49,382 nucleotides of DNA from Verrucomicrobiaceae bacterium. GTDB taxonomy: Bacteria > Verrucomicrobiota > Verrucomicrobiia > Verrucomicrobiales > Verrucomicrobiaceae. Both the position numbers and the translations under genes were made by a program. Below, in pieces: positions 15,295 to 24,500 of this stretch (its first letter is position 1; every line of letters starts with the position of its first letter). Below the pieces are notes generated by a model, which worked only from the letters and a program-made list of their open reading frames with translations, did not search any database and had not been told where the DNA came from. The stretch covers positions 1 to 49,382 of the forward strand of contig JAEUHK010000048.1 of the NCBI GenBank assembly GCA_016795465.1, in the 5' to 3' direction.

Positions 15295-17523
15295 TCACTT
15301 CTTTCGCATCCACTCGCTGATCGGCGTGTGCGTATGGGCCGGTGCGGTGGGCTGAAGGGTGAAGGTGATGCAGAGGCTCACGTTGCCTTTGGTGGCTGGG
15401 ACGGTGGCTTTCAGCGTTTTGATGTTTTCGCCTTCATAGTCAGGCGTCGCCGTCCCGAGCTTGCGTCCGTTTTCCGGGTCGGCGGGAGGCGGAGGCTCCT
15501 CGGCGGTGAAGGTGGCACCTTTTGGTGAGACGATGGTGGCGAGGAGTTGCCTCTCGCCTTGCTTCAAAGTGGCCGTGGAGCCGTCCACCGCGATTTCGAT
15601 GGACTGGGTTTGCATGCTCCACACGAGCGGCTGCGTGCTTTTGATGCTCATGTCGTCCTGAATGACGAGATACGGTGATGCGCCACGCACGACTCGGATG
15701 CCGCGATGCACCTTGTCGGCATGTTTGTCATACGCCTTGGTCATGTCGATGATGGCAAAGCCCGTCTCGGGGTCGGAGTGGCTCGCGATCACACTCGCCC
15801 GCGCATTGAGCTCCTGATTCGCTCCGCCAAACGAGAGCGTGTTTTGGCCTCGCGTGCCTTCGAGGAAATGCTGGAAGCGCTTCGTGCGGTCCTCGTCGGC
15901 TGGAGCCTCGCCGATGCCGTTCTCCATGCCCAGCTCCAAGCCCCAACGCACACCACCGGCATCGAGCACGAAGGTGCCGATATCGAGCTGCGCCTGCGGC
16001 TCGCGATTGTCACCGCCTTTCGCCGCGAGGTAAAGTGCCTCGCCGCTCCAGTCGCTGCGCACTGTCCCAGCCATGCCACCCGCCGTGACGTAGTCGAGCG
16101 ACTCCGCCACGCCATCACTCGCGGCCTGATGATTAAAATACAGATAATGGCCGACCTCGCTGAAGTGCGTCGTGTCCACCGGCAGCCTTTCGCTGGAGGT
16201 AAAGGCCGGCAGGCCAGGATTGCCATGCACACCGGCGAGCCAGGTGGTGATCCACGGCCGCAAACCACCACCGGCCGATGCCGCCTGCAGGTGGAAAGGC
16301 TGCCCGGTGGGCCCGAAAAGATGCAGGCGGGCCAGACCAAACTGCGGGACACCTTCGAGCACGCTCAGACCGAAATCTTTGCCTGCCGCGCTGCGGAGTG
16401 ATTGGATCACCATCGCGGCGTAATCCATCACCGTGTCCCCCGCCATCAGCCCCTCCGGCCACACGCCTGATGGAGCAAAGCGCAGCATGCCTTCACCAAA
16501 AACCTTCGCGGCAGCGTTGGCGGCGGCTTTCGCCATGGCCGGGTCTTCATCGGCGAAACCCATCGCATTCAGCAGCAAAGCGGAAGCCATGCGCATCTTT
16601 TCGAGCGTCACCGGACTCGTGTCTTTCGTCGCAGGTGGCTCGTCCGCGGGCGATTCCGGCGCGGTGCCAAAGGCCGTCGGCGGCACGGGTTCGCCGTGGA
16701 TGTGGGCGATGAGTGCGTCCACGCCCTTTTGTCGCAGGAACGTGCGGATCTCCGCGGCCTGCTTGGCATTGAAGCCATCGCGAAACCAATCATAGCCCAG
16801 CGTCACCGCGATGACCATGTCAGCCACCGGTGCGGCCTCGGCCGGATGCCAGTCGCGGAAGTTCGTCTTGTCGCAGAGCAGGATCACTTCACGCACCGCA
16901 CGTTCCTTCCATTTCAGATCGCCATCGCCAAAGTGCAGCGCCGCGAGCAACGCCATGCGATAGATGGCCCGCGAGCCCTCGCTCACATCGCCGATTCCCT
17001 CGCCGTTGATGCGGGTGAGCTCGGGATCGTTGAGCAAATCCTCGCCCGAGGCCTTCAGCGTGGCCATCAGCTTGGTTAACGCCGGTGTGCTGGCGATTTG
17101 CTTCTGGATCACAGCCCACCCGGCAGCGTTTTGAATGAGCCGCGGGCGCACCTTCGCGATGCCGTTGAGGTAATCCGTCGCGGACGGAGCCTTAAACTTC
17201 GCCGCCGGCAGCACGGTCACCGGCGGACGCTTCCGCAGACTCTCCGCAGGCACCGGCGTGGCGGCCTGCATCGCCGCGTAACGTGTCTTCGCATACTCCA
17301 AGTCCGCCAGACTCAGGCTGGCGATGGGCACATCATACACTTTGCCATCCTTCATTTTGATCTTCACGCTGCGTGCCGCCGCATCCACGGACACCAGCGT
17401 GGCCTCGATCTCTTTGCCTGCTGTGTTCGTCCACAGACGATACTCCTCCGCGAGCTGGGCAAGCCCCGTGCCGACCATCCAAGCGGCGGCAAAGAGGCAG
17501 GCGGGCAGTTGGCAAAACTTCAT
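15295..17523 (-). CDS. Secreted SHD1 plus heparinase/alginate-lyase-like protein
   Basis: The protein has 742 residues. The ATG at 17523 gives a signal peptide (MKFCQLPACLFAAAWMVGTG). An SHD1-like domain follows (about 30-82: RLWTNTAGKEIEATLVSVD, VYDVPIASLSLADLEYAK), common in Planctomycetes and Verrucomicrobiota secreted proteins. An alpha-helical region (about 130-420) resembles the toroid of heparinase II/III and alginate lyases, and a beta-rich C-terminal part (about 440-740) contains VRWGLELGM and RVVRGASPYLVIQDDMS. A polysaccharide-lyase role is plausible but no catalytic residues could be fixed. The gene lies in opposite orientation between lutA and lutBC, bounded by two direct repeats. 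Confidence 0.7.
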   Translation of the reverse strand: MKFCQLPACLFAAAWMVGTGLAQLAEEYRLWTNTAGKEIEATLVSVDAAARSVKIKMKDGKVYDVPIASLSLADLEYAKTRYAAMQAATPVPAESLRKRPPVTVLPAAKFKAPSATDYLNGIAKVRPRLIQNAAGWAVIQKQIASTPALTKLMATLKASGEDLLNDPELTRINGEGIGDVSEGSRAIYRMALLAALHFGDGDLKWKERAVREVILLCDKTNFRDWHPAEAAPVADMVIAVTLGYDWFRDGFNAKQAAEIRTFLRQKGVDALIAHIHGEPVPPTAFGTAPESPADEPPATKDTSPVTLEKMRMASALLLNAMGFADEDPAMAKAAANAAAKVFGEGMLRFAPSGVWPEGLMAGDTVMDYAAMVIQSLRSAAGKDFGLSVLEGVPQFGLARLHLFGPTGQPFHLQAASAGGGLRPWITTWLAGVHGNPGLPAFTSSERLPVDTTHFSEVGHYLYFNHQAASDGVAESLDYVTAGGMAGTVRSDWSGEALYLAAKGGDNREPQAQLDIGTFVLDAGGVRWGLELGMENGIGEAPADEDRTKRFQHFLEGTRGQNTLSFGGANQELNARASVIASHSDPETGFAIIDMTKAYDKHADKVHRGIRVVRGASPYLVIQDDMSIKSTQPLVWSMQTQSIEIAVDGSTATLKQGERQLLATIVSPKGATFTAEEPPPPADPENGRKLGTATPDYEGENIKTLKATVPATKGNVSLCITFTLQPTAPAHTHTPISEWMRKK

Positions 17524-17540
17524 GGCTGGGACGAAAAAGT

Positions 17541-17590
17541 GGCCCGCTGACGCGGGAATGATGAAATCCGAATGATGAATGCAGAATCTG
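17541..17590. repeat. 50-bp direct repeat, copy 2 (before lutBC)
   Basis: It starts GGCCCGCTGACGCGGGAATG, with the same palindrome as copy 1, and matches 44 of 50 bases of 15239-15288. It lies between the heparinase-like start (17523) and the lutBC start (17618). Confidence 0.8.
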
Positions 17591-17617
17591 CCGCTTTCCA
17601 TTCGTCATTTCCCACCA

Positions 17618-19741
17618 ATGTCCGCCAAATCGACCTTCCTCGACGCCGCCACTCGCCTCACGAACGACCTCGTGCACCGCGAGCGCCTCCACACCGGCAT
17701 GTGGAAGTATTACGACGCCCGTGCCCGCTCGCAGGGAAATTTCCAGGACTGGCAGCAAGCACGCATTCTCGCCTCGCAGACGAAAAGAGGCGCCATCAGC
17801 CGCCTGCACGAGCATCTGGTCGAGTTTGAGCAAAAAGCCACCGCACGCGGCACCGTCGTGCATTGGGCCAAGGACAGCGAAGAAGCGCGGAAGATCATTT
17901 TCAGCATCCTCGAGCGCCGTGAGGTGAAACGCATCATCAAGAGCAAGGTGATGACCTCCGAGGAAATCCACCTCAACGATCATTTGGAGAAAGCCGGCTA
18001 CCACGTGCTCGAAAACGACCTCGGCGAATACATCCAGCAGCTCCGAAACGAGCCTCCGTATCACTTTGTGGCCCCGTGCATGCACCTCAGCATGAAGGAG
18101 ATCAGCGATCTCTTTGAAGAGAAGCTCAAAACCGCCCCCACCGACGATCCCGAGGAGCTCACGATGATCGCGAGGCGCTTCCTGCGTCAAACTTACCTCA
18201 CGGCCGATGCGGGCATCACTGGCGCGAATTTCCTCATCGCCGAGACCGGCATGATCTCCATCACCGAAAACGAAGGCAACGCCCGCCTTACCGGCGCACT
18301 GCCGAAGACCATGATCTCGCTCGTCGGCATCGAAAAAGTGCTGCCGAAGATGAGCGATCTCGCGCTCTTCCTCCCGATGCTCGCCACCGCAGGCACCGGG
18401 CAGCCCATCACCTGCTACAACACGGCCTACGCCGGCCCGCGACAGCCCGGCGAGATCGACGGACCGGAGGAGTGGCACGTCGTCCTGCTCGACAACCACC
18501 GCACCGCCCTCCTCGCTGATGCCGAGCAGCGCGACGCCCTGCACTGCATCCGCTGCGGCGCTTGCTTGAACGTGTGCCCGATCTTCAAAAACATCGGCGG
18601 CATCAGCTACGGCACGACCTATCAAGGCCCCATCGGCAGCGTCATCACACCGCATCTGCGTGGTTTGCAGGACTGGAAGCATCTCAGCGGCTCCTCCAGC
18701 CTCTGCGGAGCCTGCACCGCCACCTGCCCCGTCAAAATCGACCTCCATCACCACCTCCTGCAAAACCGCCGCAACGCCGTGCGCCAAAAACCTGACGCAC
18801 TCGAAGGCCTCGCGTGGCGTCTTTTCGCCAAAAGCATCAACAAGCCCGTCGTGTATCAAATCGGCACGAAGCTCGCGAAACTAGCGCAGCCGCTGCACCG
18901 CCTTATCTCCGCAACCTCCCTCGATCCGATGCGTGCCTGGACGAAAACGCGCACGGCACCCGCCATGGCCCCGCAGAGCTTCAAAGACTGGTGGAAGTCC
19001 CGCAATCTGCCTCACCACCAAGCCCGTCCGACCAGTCAGACAAGTCCGACCCGTCCGACACACGCTCCCGAACGTCCCAAACGCTCCACCAAAGCCACCA
19101 CCTCCCGCGAACTCATCCTCGCCCGCATCGAAGAAGCCCTCTCGGACACCCACCCGCAGCCCTTCGAAGCCACCGCCGCGCAAAAACGCGCCGTGTTGCC
19201 CGCTGTGCACGATCTCGTGCCTCAATTCGCCGCGAACGCCGAATTCCTCCGCGCCGAATTCCACGCCTGTGCCGATGAAACCGCCGCGAAGGCCAAACTC
19301 GCCGAACTCGCCGCGAAACACGGGTGGAAAAAAATCGCCACCCACCGCGGCACGCTCACCGATAGCCTCGTTCGTAGTTCGGGCTTCAGCCCGCTTCTGG
19401 ACACCACCGAAGGCTACGACCGCTTCGAGCTCGAAGCCTGCGACGCCGGCATCACCGAGTGCGATGCCCTCATCGCGCAAACTGGCAGCGTCTTCCTCAC
19501 CGCCCGCAGCGGCGGCGGCCGTGCCCTCAGCGTGCTGCCGGAGCATCACGTCGTCCTCGCGCGTCGCGATCAACTTCTGCCAGACCTCCCCGCCGGTTAC
19601 GAACTCATCCAGCAGCGCTACGGCGCACAATGGCCCAGCCTCACCACCCTCATCACCGGCCCCAGCCGCACCGGCGACATCGAGCGCATCATCATCCTCG
19701 GCGCGCACGGCCCGAAGAAGCTCACGATCATTCTTTGGTGA
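17618..19741 (+). CDS. LutB-LutC fusion, L-lactate utilisation
   Basis: The protein has 707 residues and joins two normally separate subunits. Residues 1 to about 465 are LutB: an N-terminal LUD domain, then ferredoxin motifs with C310, C313, C316, C320 (CIRCGACLNVCP) and C363, C366, C370 (CGACTATCP), ending in the typical QSFKDWWKSRN. Residues about 500-707 are LutC, a second LUD domain (TTSRELILARIEEAL to RIIILGAHGPKKLTIIL). The two are joined by a low-complexity Pro/Thr/Ser/Arg linker encoded by a 9-bp repeat (19025-19060). With LutA the complex oxidises L-lactate to pyruvate. The ATG at 17618 is chosen because the 13 residues before it are encoded by the repeat. Confidence 0.88.
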   Translation: MSAKSTFLDAATRLTNDLVHRERLHTGMWKYYDARARSQGNFQDWQQARILASQTKRGAISRLHEHLVEFEQKATARGTVVHWAKDSEEARKIIFSILERREVKRIIKSKVMTSEEIHLNDHLEKAGYHVLENDLGEYIQQLRNEPPYHFVAPCMHLSMKEISDLFEEKLKTAPTDDPEELTMIARRFLRQTYLTADAGITGANFLIAETGMISITENEGNARLTGALPKTMISLVGIEKVLPKMSDLALFLPMLATAGTGQPITCYNTAYAGPRQPGEIDGPEEWHVVLLDNHRTALLADAEQRDALHCIRCGACLNVCPIFKNIGGISYGTTYQGPIGSVITPHLRGLQDWKHLSGSSSLCGACTATCPVKIDLHHHLLQNRRNAVRQKPDALEGLAWRLFAKSINKPVVYQIGTKLAKLAQPLHRLISATSLDPMRAWTKTRTAPAMAPQSFKDWWKSRNLPHHQARPTSQTSPTRPTHAPERPKRSTKATTSRELILARIEEALSDTHPQPFEATAAQKRAVLPAVHDLVPQFAANAEFLRAEFHACADETAAKAKLAELAAKHGWKKIATHRGTLTDSLVRSSGFSPLLDTTEGYDRFELEACDAGITECDALIAQTGSVFLTARSGGGRALSVLPEHHVVLARRDQLLPDLPAGYELIQQRYGAQWPSLTTLITGPSRTGDIERIIILGAHGPKKLTIILW
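19025..19060 (+). repeat. Four copies of a 9-bp repeat encoding the LutB-LutC linker
   Basis: The units are CGTCCGACC, AGTCAGACA, AGTCCGACC and CGTCCGACA. The array encodes RPTSQTSPTRPT in the fusion frame and looks like a short minisatellite captured as a linker. Confidence 0.75.
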
Positions 19742-19753
19742 GCGTTTGATGGT

Positions 19754-19799
19754 ATCCGGGGCATTCCTGCCCCGGATCAAAGGGGCCAGGAATGGCCCC
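19754..19799. repeat. Paired REP-like palindromes between convergent genes
   Basis: The first is ATCCGGGGCA-TTCC-TGCCCCGGAT (10-bp stem, 19754-19777). The second is GGGGCC-AGGAAT-GGCCCC (19782-19799). Each is roughly the reverse complement of the other, so a large cruciform is also possible. They lie just before the end of the convergent SGNH gene and may work as a bidirectional transcription barrier, but lack a T tract. Confidence 0.65.
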
Positions 19800-19804
19800 G
19801 ATAC

Positions 19805-20542
19805 TCACTTCATCAATTCCTTCACGGTCGGCTCGATCGCATCAGCCCACATCTGGTAGCCTTTAGGGTTCAGGTGGAGGAGGTCGGGCATGATTTCTTT
19901 GGGCAAGGTGCCGTCGGGTTGGAGGAAGGTGTTGCCGATGTCTTTGAAGATCACCTTCTTGCCATCGCCGAGCCCGGCGAGGAGTTGATTGGTGGCGGCG
20001 TTCTGCTTGCGCATCGCGTCCTCAGGCGTCGCGCCGCGGGGGAAGATGGCGAGCATGAGCACCTTGGTTTCCGGCATCTTTTTGAAGATGAGGTCGAGGA
20101 TCATTTTCACGCCGGCGGCGGTCTGCTCGGGTGGCGAGGTGTAAACGGCGTTGTTGTGCTCGGCGGCGGGGCGGCCTTGGTGGCCGGTGTTGTTCGTGCC
20201 GATCATGAGCACGATGAGCTTGGGTTTCAGCCCGTCGAAATTGCCATTCTGCAAACGCCAGATGACATGCTCGGTGCGGTCGCCGCCGATGCCGAAGTTC
20301 GCGGCCTTCAGCGGAGCCCATTTTTGCGCCCACACCTCCTTGCCCGCGCCTTCCCAGCCCTGCGTGATCGAATCGCCGAGGAAGACGAGCTGCGCTTCGC
20401 CCTTCTTGGAGGTCTCGTTGAAGGACTCGTGACGCTTCATCCAACCGCCCGCACGCGGGGCAGGGGACGTGGCGAGGTTCGCGGTCTGGGCGAAGGAAAA
20501 GCCGGTGAGGGCCACGAGGGCGAGGAGGGAGTGCTTGATCAT
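19805..20542 (-). CDS. Secreted SGNH/GDSL hydrolase
   Basis: The protein has 245 residues with a signal peptide (MIKHSLLALVALTGFSFAQ). All SGNH blocks are present: S58 in GDSITQGW, glycine in FGIGGDRTEHV (83-93), asparagine in IGTNNTGHQ (about 115-122), and D220/H223 in PDLLHLNPKGY. It resembles the platelet-activating-factor acetylhydrolase IB-like lipase/acylhydrolases that Verrucomicrobiota export, which deacetylate sugars or lipids. The ATG at 20542 is used because upstream in-frame residues are unrelated to the family. It is divergent from the EamA gene with an 88-base spacer. Confidence 0.88.
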   Translation of the reverse strand: MIKHSLLALVALTGFSFAQTANLATSPAPRAGGWMKRHESFNETSKKGEAQLVFLGDSITQGWEGAGKEVWAQKWAPLKAANFGIGGDRTEHVIWRLQNGNFDGLKPKLIVLMIGTNNTGHQGRPAAEHNNAVYTSPPEQTAAGVKMILDLIFKKMPETKVLMLAIFPRGATPEDAMRKQNAATNQLLAGLGDGKKVIFKDIGNTFLQPDGTLPKEIMPDLLHLNPKGYQMWADAIEPTVKELMK

Positions 20543-20630
20543 GGTTGGTGGCGGATCGTTAGGGCGAAATGCACGCGGTTCAACGGAAGTGTGCGTGGCA
20601 ATATCTCCGTCATTGCGGCCACGCTTGCGC

Positions 20631-21533
20631 GTGATACGTCGCCGGGTGTCCCCCGCTCTTGCCACCACGATCTTCCCGCTCCTTGCCGCCCTGCTGTATG
20701 CCTTTGGAGCCCTCGTGCTGAAGCGGTCCAGCGACCTCGGTGTGGGCCTGTGGCGCACCACCTTTGTCGCCAACCTCATCGTTGCGGCACTCTTCTCCCT
20801 GCTCTGGCTGCTCGGCGGTCCGCCGGTGGAAAAAGAGCTCCTCTGGCAGCCCGGCGTGATCGCCATGTGCCTTTTCATCGGGCAGCTCTCGCAATTCCTC
20901 GCGCTTGAAAAGGGCGATGTATCCGTCGCGGTGCCGGTGTTCGGTCTCAAAGTGGTGCTCGTGGCCTTCCTCACGCCGATTTTGATCGGCGAGGCCGTCG
21001 GAGTGAAGCTCTGGATCGCCGCCTTCCTGAGCGTGGTGGGCATCACCTGCCTCAATCGCAAAGATGCGGACAAACCGCCGCGGCACCTGCTCATCACCTT
21101 TGTCGCCGGAGCCATTGGCGCGGTGGCTTTCGCGGTGTTTGATGTGCTCGTGCAGAAGTGGGGGCCATCGTGGGGAGCGGGACGGCTGCTGCCCTGCATC
21201 TTCTGGATCAATGCCATCCTCTCCTTTGGTCTCATCTTCCGCTTCTCCGCGCCGCTGAGCAAGATCCCCGGCAAAGCGTGGCCCTGGCTTGCGGGCGGCT
21301 CCGCCTTGCTCGGCGTGCAAAGCATCACCTTCGTCAGCACGCTTGCGGTCTTCGGCAAGGCCACGAATGCGAACATCGTCTATGCCTCGCGCGGCCTGCT
21401 CAGCGTCGCGCTGGTGTGGATGGTCGGCCACTGGTTCCAGAATGCCGAGCAGCACCTCGGCCCCAAGGTCATGCGCTGGCGCCTCATCGGTGCCTTGCTC
21501 ATGCTCAGTGCCATCGTGCTGGTGGTGGTGTGA
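20631..21533 (+). CDS. EamA/DMT-family transporter
   Basis: The protein has about 300 residues and ten hydrophobic segments, the usual size and topology of the drug/metabolite transporter superfamily. Two EamA-like halves are visible: FPLLAALLYAFGALVLKRSS near the N-terminus, and VAGAIGAVAFAVFDVLVQKW in the middle. It is an inner-membrane transporter; the substrate cannot be told. The start is uncertain: GTG at 20631 gives VIRRRVSPAL, with positive charges before the first helix, and GTG at 20646 is the alternative. The open frame continues upstream but overlaps the divergent SGNH gene. It ends 3 bases before the convergent giant propeller gene. Confidence 0.82.
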   Translation: MIRRRVSPALATTIFPLLAALLYAFGALVLKRSSDLGVGLWRTTFVANLIVAALFSLLWLLGGPPVEKELLWQPGVIAMCLFIGQLSQFLALEKGDVSVAVPVFGLKVVLVAFLTPILIGEAVGVKLWIAAFLSVVGITCLNRKDADKPPRHLLITFVAGAIGAVAFAVFDVLVQKWGPSWGAGRLLPCIFWINAILSFGLIFRFSAPLSKIPGKAWPWLAGGSALLGVQSITFVSTLAVFGKATNANIVYASRGLLSVALVWMVGHWFQNAEQHLGPKVMRWRLIGALLMLSAIVLVVV

Positions 21534-21536
21534 GCC

Positions 21537-24500
21537 TCACCGCGTCGCCACGCCCTGCGTGATCTCCTTGGCGTTTGTTTTGAGGATCTCAATGCCACTC
21601 AACACCGGTTCGCCGACGCTGGGGATCAATTCGACGGTCAAAAGCTCGCTGGCGGGCACTTTCTCGAAAATCTCCACCGCAGCACCTTTGCGTGTTGCGG
21701 GGTCAAAGGCTTTCAAAACGACCTTGTCGCCGAGTTTGACGTCGAAGATGCGTTTTCCGGGAGTGTCGCCTTCCAGCGCCGCAAACATCAACTTCACCGT
21801 GTAGGTCGCTGGAGGGGCATTGGGGGCCTGGACGGGGATTTCGAGCTTCGTGAGGCCGCGCAGGCCGCTGGCGAAGATCCATGGCGTGTCGTGGCCCGCG
21901 ATTTCGAAGCTCTCGGCGTTGTAGGCATACTCGCCACCGCTTTGGAGATACTGCGGCTTGAAGTTGAGCGGCAGATCGATGCCCGCGCGGCTCGCGGGGC
22001 GCGGATAGCCGAGCCAGAGCTTGCCGTGTGCGTCGCGACGATCACCGGGAGCGCCGAGATTCAGCGCCATGTGCTGCACGGGCAGCGTGACGCCATCGGC
22101 GCTGTACACGCCCCAGTTCATGCGGTCCTCCCGCGGCTCGAAGACGATCGTGCTGGCGATGGAGAAAAGGCACACGCAGCCGGCGCTGGCCTCCGGGATC
22201 ATGACGAGGCCGTTGGCGGGGATCGTGTTGATCCAGCAGCCGAGTCGATGACCAGCGAAGTGCTCCGTGCCGCTGTCCGTGTCGCGATCATAAAACGCGG
22301 TGAACTTCGAGCGGAAGAACATCATGCCCGGCGTGGCCGAAATGGCGCCGCAGTGATGTCCCGGCCGCGCAAACATCCACGCGGTCTCCTCGCCGGTGAT
22401 CGGATGCTGCCGCGTCTTCTGCTTCCCGGTGTAAAGATCGTAGCTCCACGGCTCCGCGATGATTTCATCGTCCACCACGACAGGGCGATGCCGGTAATTG
22501 CCGTCCTTCGCCCACACTTTGTCGCCCTTCGTCGCGTTCAGCACGACGAGACGGCGGCGTTTGAATTCACCGGCCAAAAACTGCTCCCAGTAGTGCCCGT
22601 TCGCGTTCGCACCGCCGAGCACGAGATGACCGTTGTGATACATCAGCGTCAATGCGCCGCCACCGATGCCGATCTCGCTGCAATCCGTTACATCCACTGG
22701 CTTCGCCCAGAGTTGTTTGCCCGTTTTCGCATCCACGGCCACGGCCATGCGCATGTCGTTGTTTTTGACGCGATCCTCCGCGAGTTCGCGCTCCTTGCCG
22801 GTGAGCTTGGCGAGCGCGCTCTTGTCCTCTTTGAGCATCAAATTCCGCTGCTCCGGCGTGAGCGAGGCGTCGATGAAGTAGACGCTGCCATCGCCAATCG
22901 CCACCGTCGTGTGCGCGATGTGCTTCCCTTGGTAAGTCCACGCCAGCGCACCGGTCTTCACGTCATACGCGAAGATGCGATCCGTCGAAATGGAGGCGCT
23001 TTTGCCGCGACGCGCGACTTCGCTGGCCTTCTCGACGCGTTCTGTCTCCGTGCCGTAGAGCAAACCGTCCTCATAGGCGATGTAGCCCCACTCCAGGCCC
23101 TTCTTCGTGCCTGCGCCGGGGATTTTCAGCGTGCGCACCACCTCGCCGGTGGCCGCGTCGTATTGCAGACACTCATCACCGAGCAGCATGAAGAAATGAT
23201 CGTCGCTCGCGACCATGTTGCCGGGCTCGCGGGCGTTGTACACGCCGGTGCGCATCGCACCGGGGTTCTTCGTCTCCCACAGAAATTGACCGTTGTAAGC
23301 GTCGTAGGCCATCACGCTGTCATTGCCCTGCACAAAGAGGCGGCCGTTGGTCGAAATCGGTCCCACCGCGCCATCGTGACGGTTCACCATCTGCCCCGGA
23401 CCGGGATCGCCATACCACAGCACGCTCATGCCGCCTTTGATGCGCGTGTCGTTCGTGCTGCTGGTGTTCGCCGCGTTGCCATATTGATGCGACCACGAGC
23501 TCGCACCGGGCAAAGTCGCCCGCGTGAGCACCGTCCAGCCATCCGCTTTCGTGATCGTGGCTTTTTCTTCGCTCAACTTCGTCTCCGCGAGCCACGCATC
23601 GCTCTTCGCATTCGTCGCGAAGCAGAACTTGCCGCCAATCGGCTTCAAATGCCGCGCCACATCCTTCGGCACGCCGCCGGGTTCACCGACGATGAGGTTC
23701 GCGAAGTAGCTCGAATACGGAATCATCGCGAGGTCGAGATGATCGAGCGTGATGCGCGTGCCGTAGAGGCCGGTTTGGAGCAGATTTTGCCTTCCAGCGG
23801 CCACTTTGGCCTCATCTGAGTTCACACCGAAAACGACGAGTTCGCTCTGTTTTGCCAATTCATAGGCCAGCGAGCCATCATCGCCCAAAACAAGGCAGAA
23901 GCCCTTTTTGACGCCGGTTTGCTTCAAGATGGCCTTTGCCTCTTCACCCTTGCTCGAAATGAAATTCGAGGCCGCCAGCGTCGGTGAGCCTTCTTTTTCA
24001 CCAAACACATGCACGCGACCTTTCGTCGTGCTGACGACGAGATGACCATCGGAGACCGCCAAGCCGCGGGCTTCGCCTTCCACGGCAAGTTTGGCGGTGA
24101 TTTGGCCTTTTTCGGTGTCGATCACGATCACCTCGTCTTTGCCACCGGCGATCAAATGCTTGCCCGCGAGGATCAGCGCCGATTGATGAGGCGATTCGAG
24201 CGTCCAGCGCACACCGACGTCCTCCGCCTTGGCGAGATCGGCCTTGTGCTGCGCGACCTCATCCTGCTTCCCTTTGTATTGAAGACGCAGCGGCTCGTAT
24301 TTCGCCGCGATGGCCGCCAGTTCGGCCTGCGCCTTCGCAAACGCCGCTGGATCGTCCTTCACCTTCCGCGCGGCCGACTCCGCGGCTTGCAGTTTCTTCG
24401 CCTCGGCGAGTGCGGGATGCTTGCGGAGGTCGCCGGTGATCTTTGCGATGGCCATTTCGTGGCCGTGGCGGATGCGCGTGCCTTCCGCGTGCTTGATGCG

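Noticed and set aside
17333..18859. 508-codon minus-strand frame opposite lutBC
   Set aside because: It is antisense to conserved Fe-S motifs and runs into the heparinase-like gene; it is a shadow.
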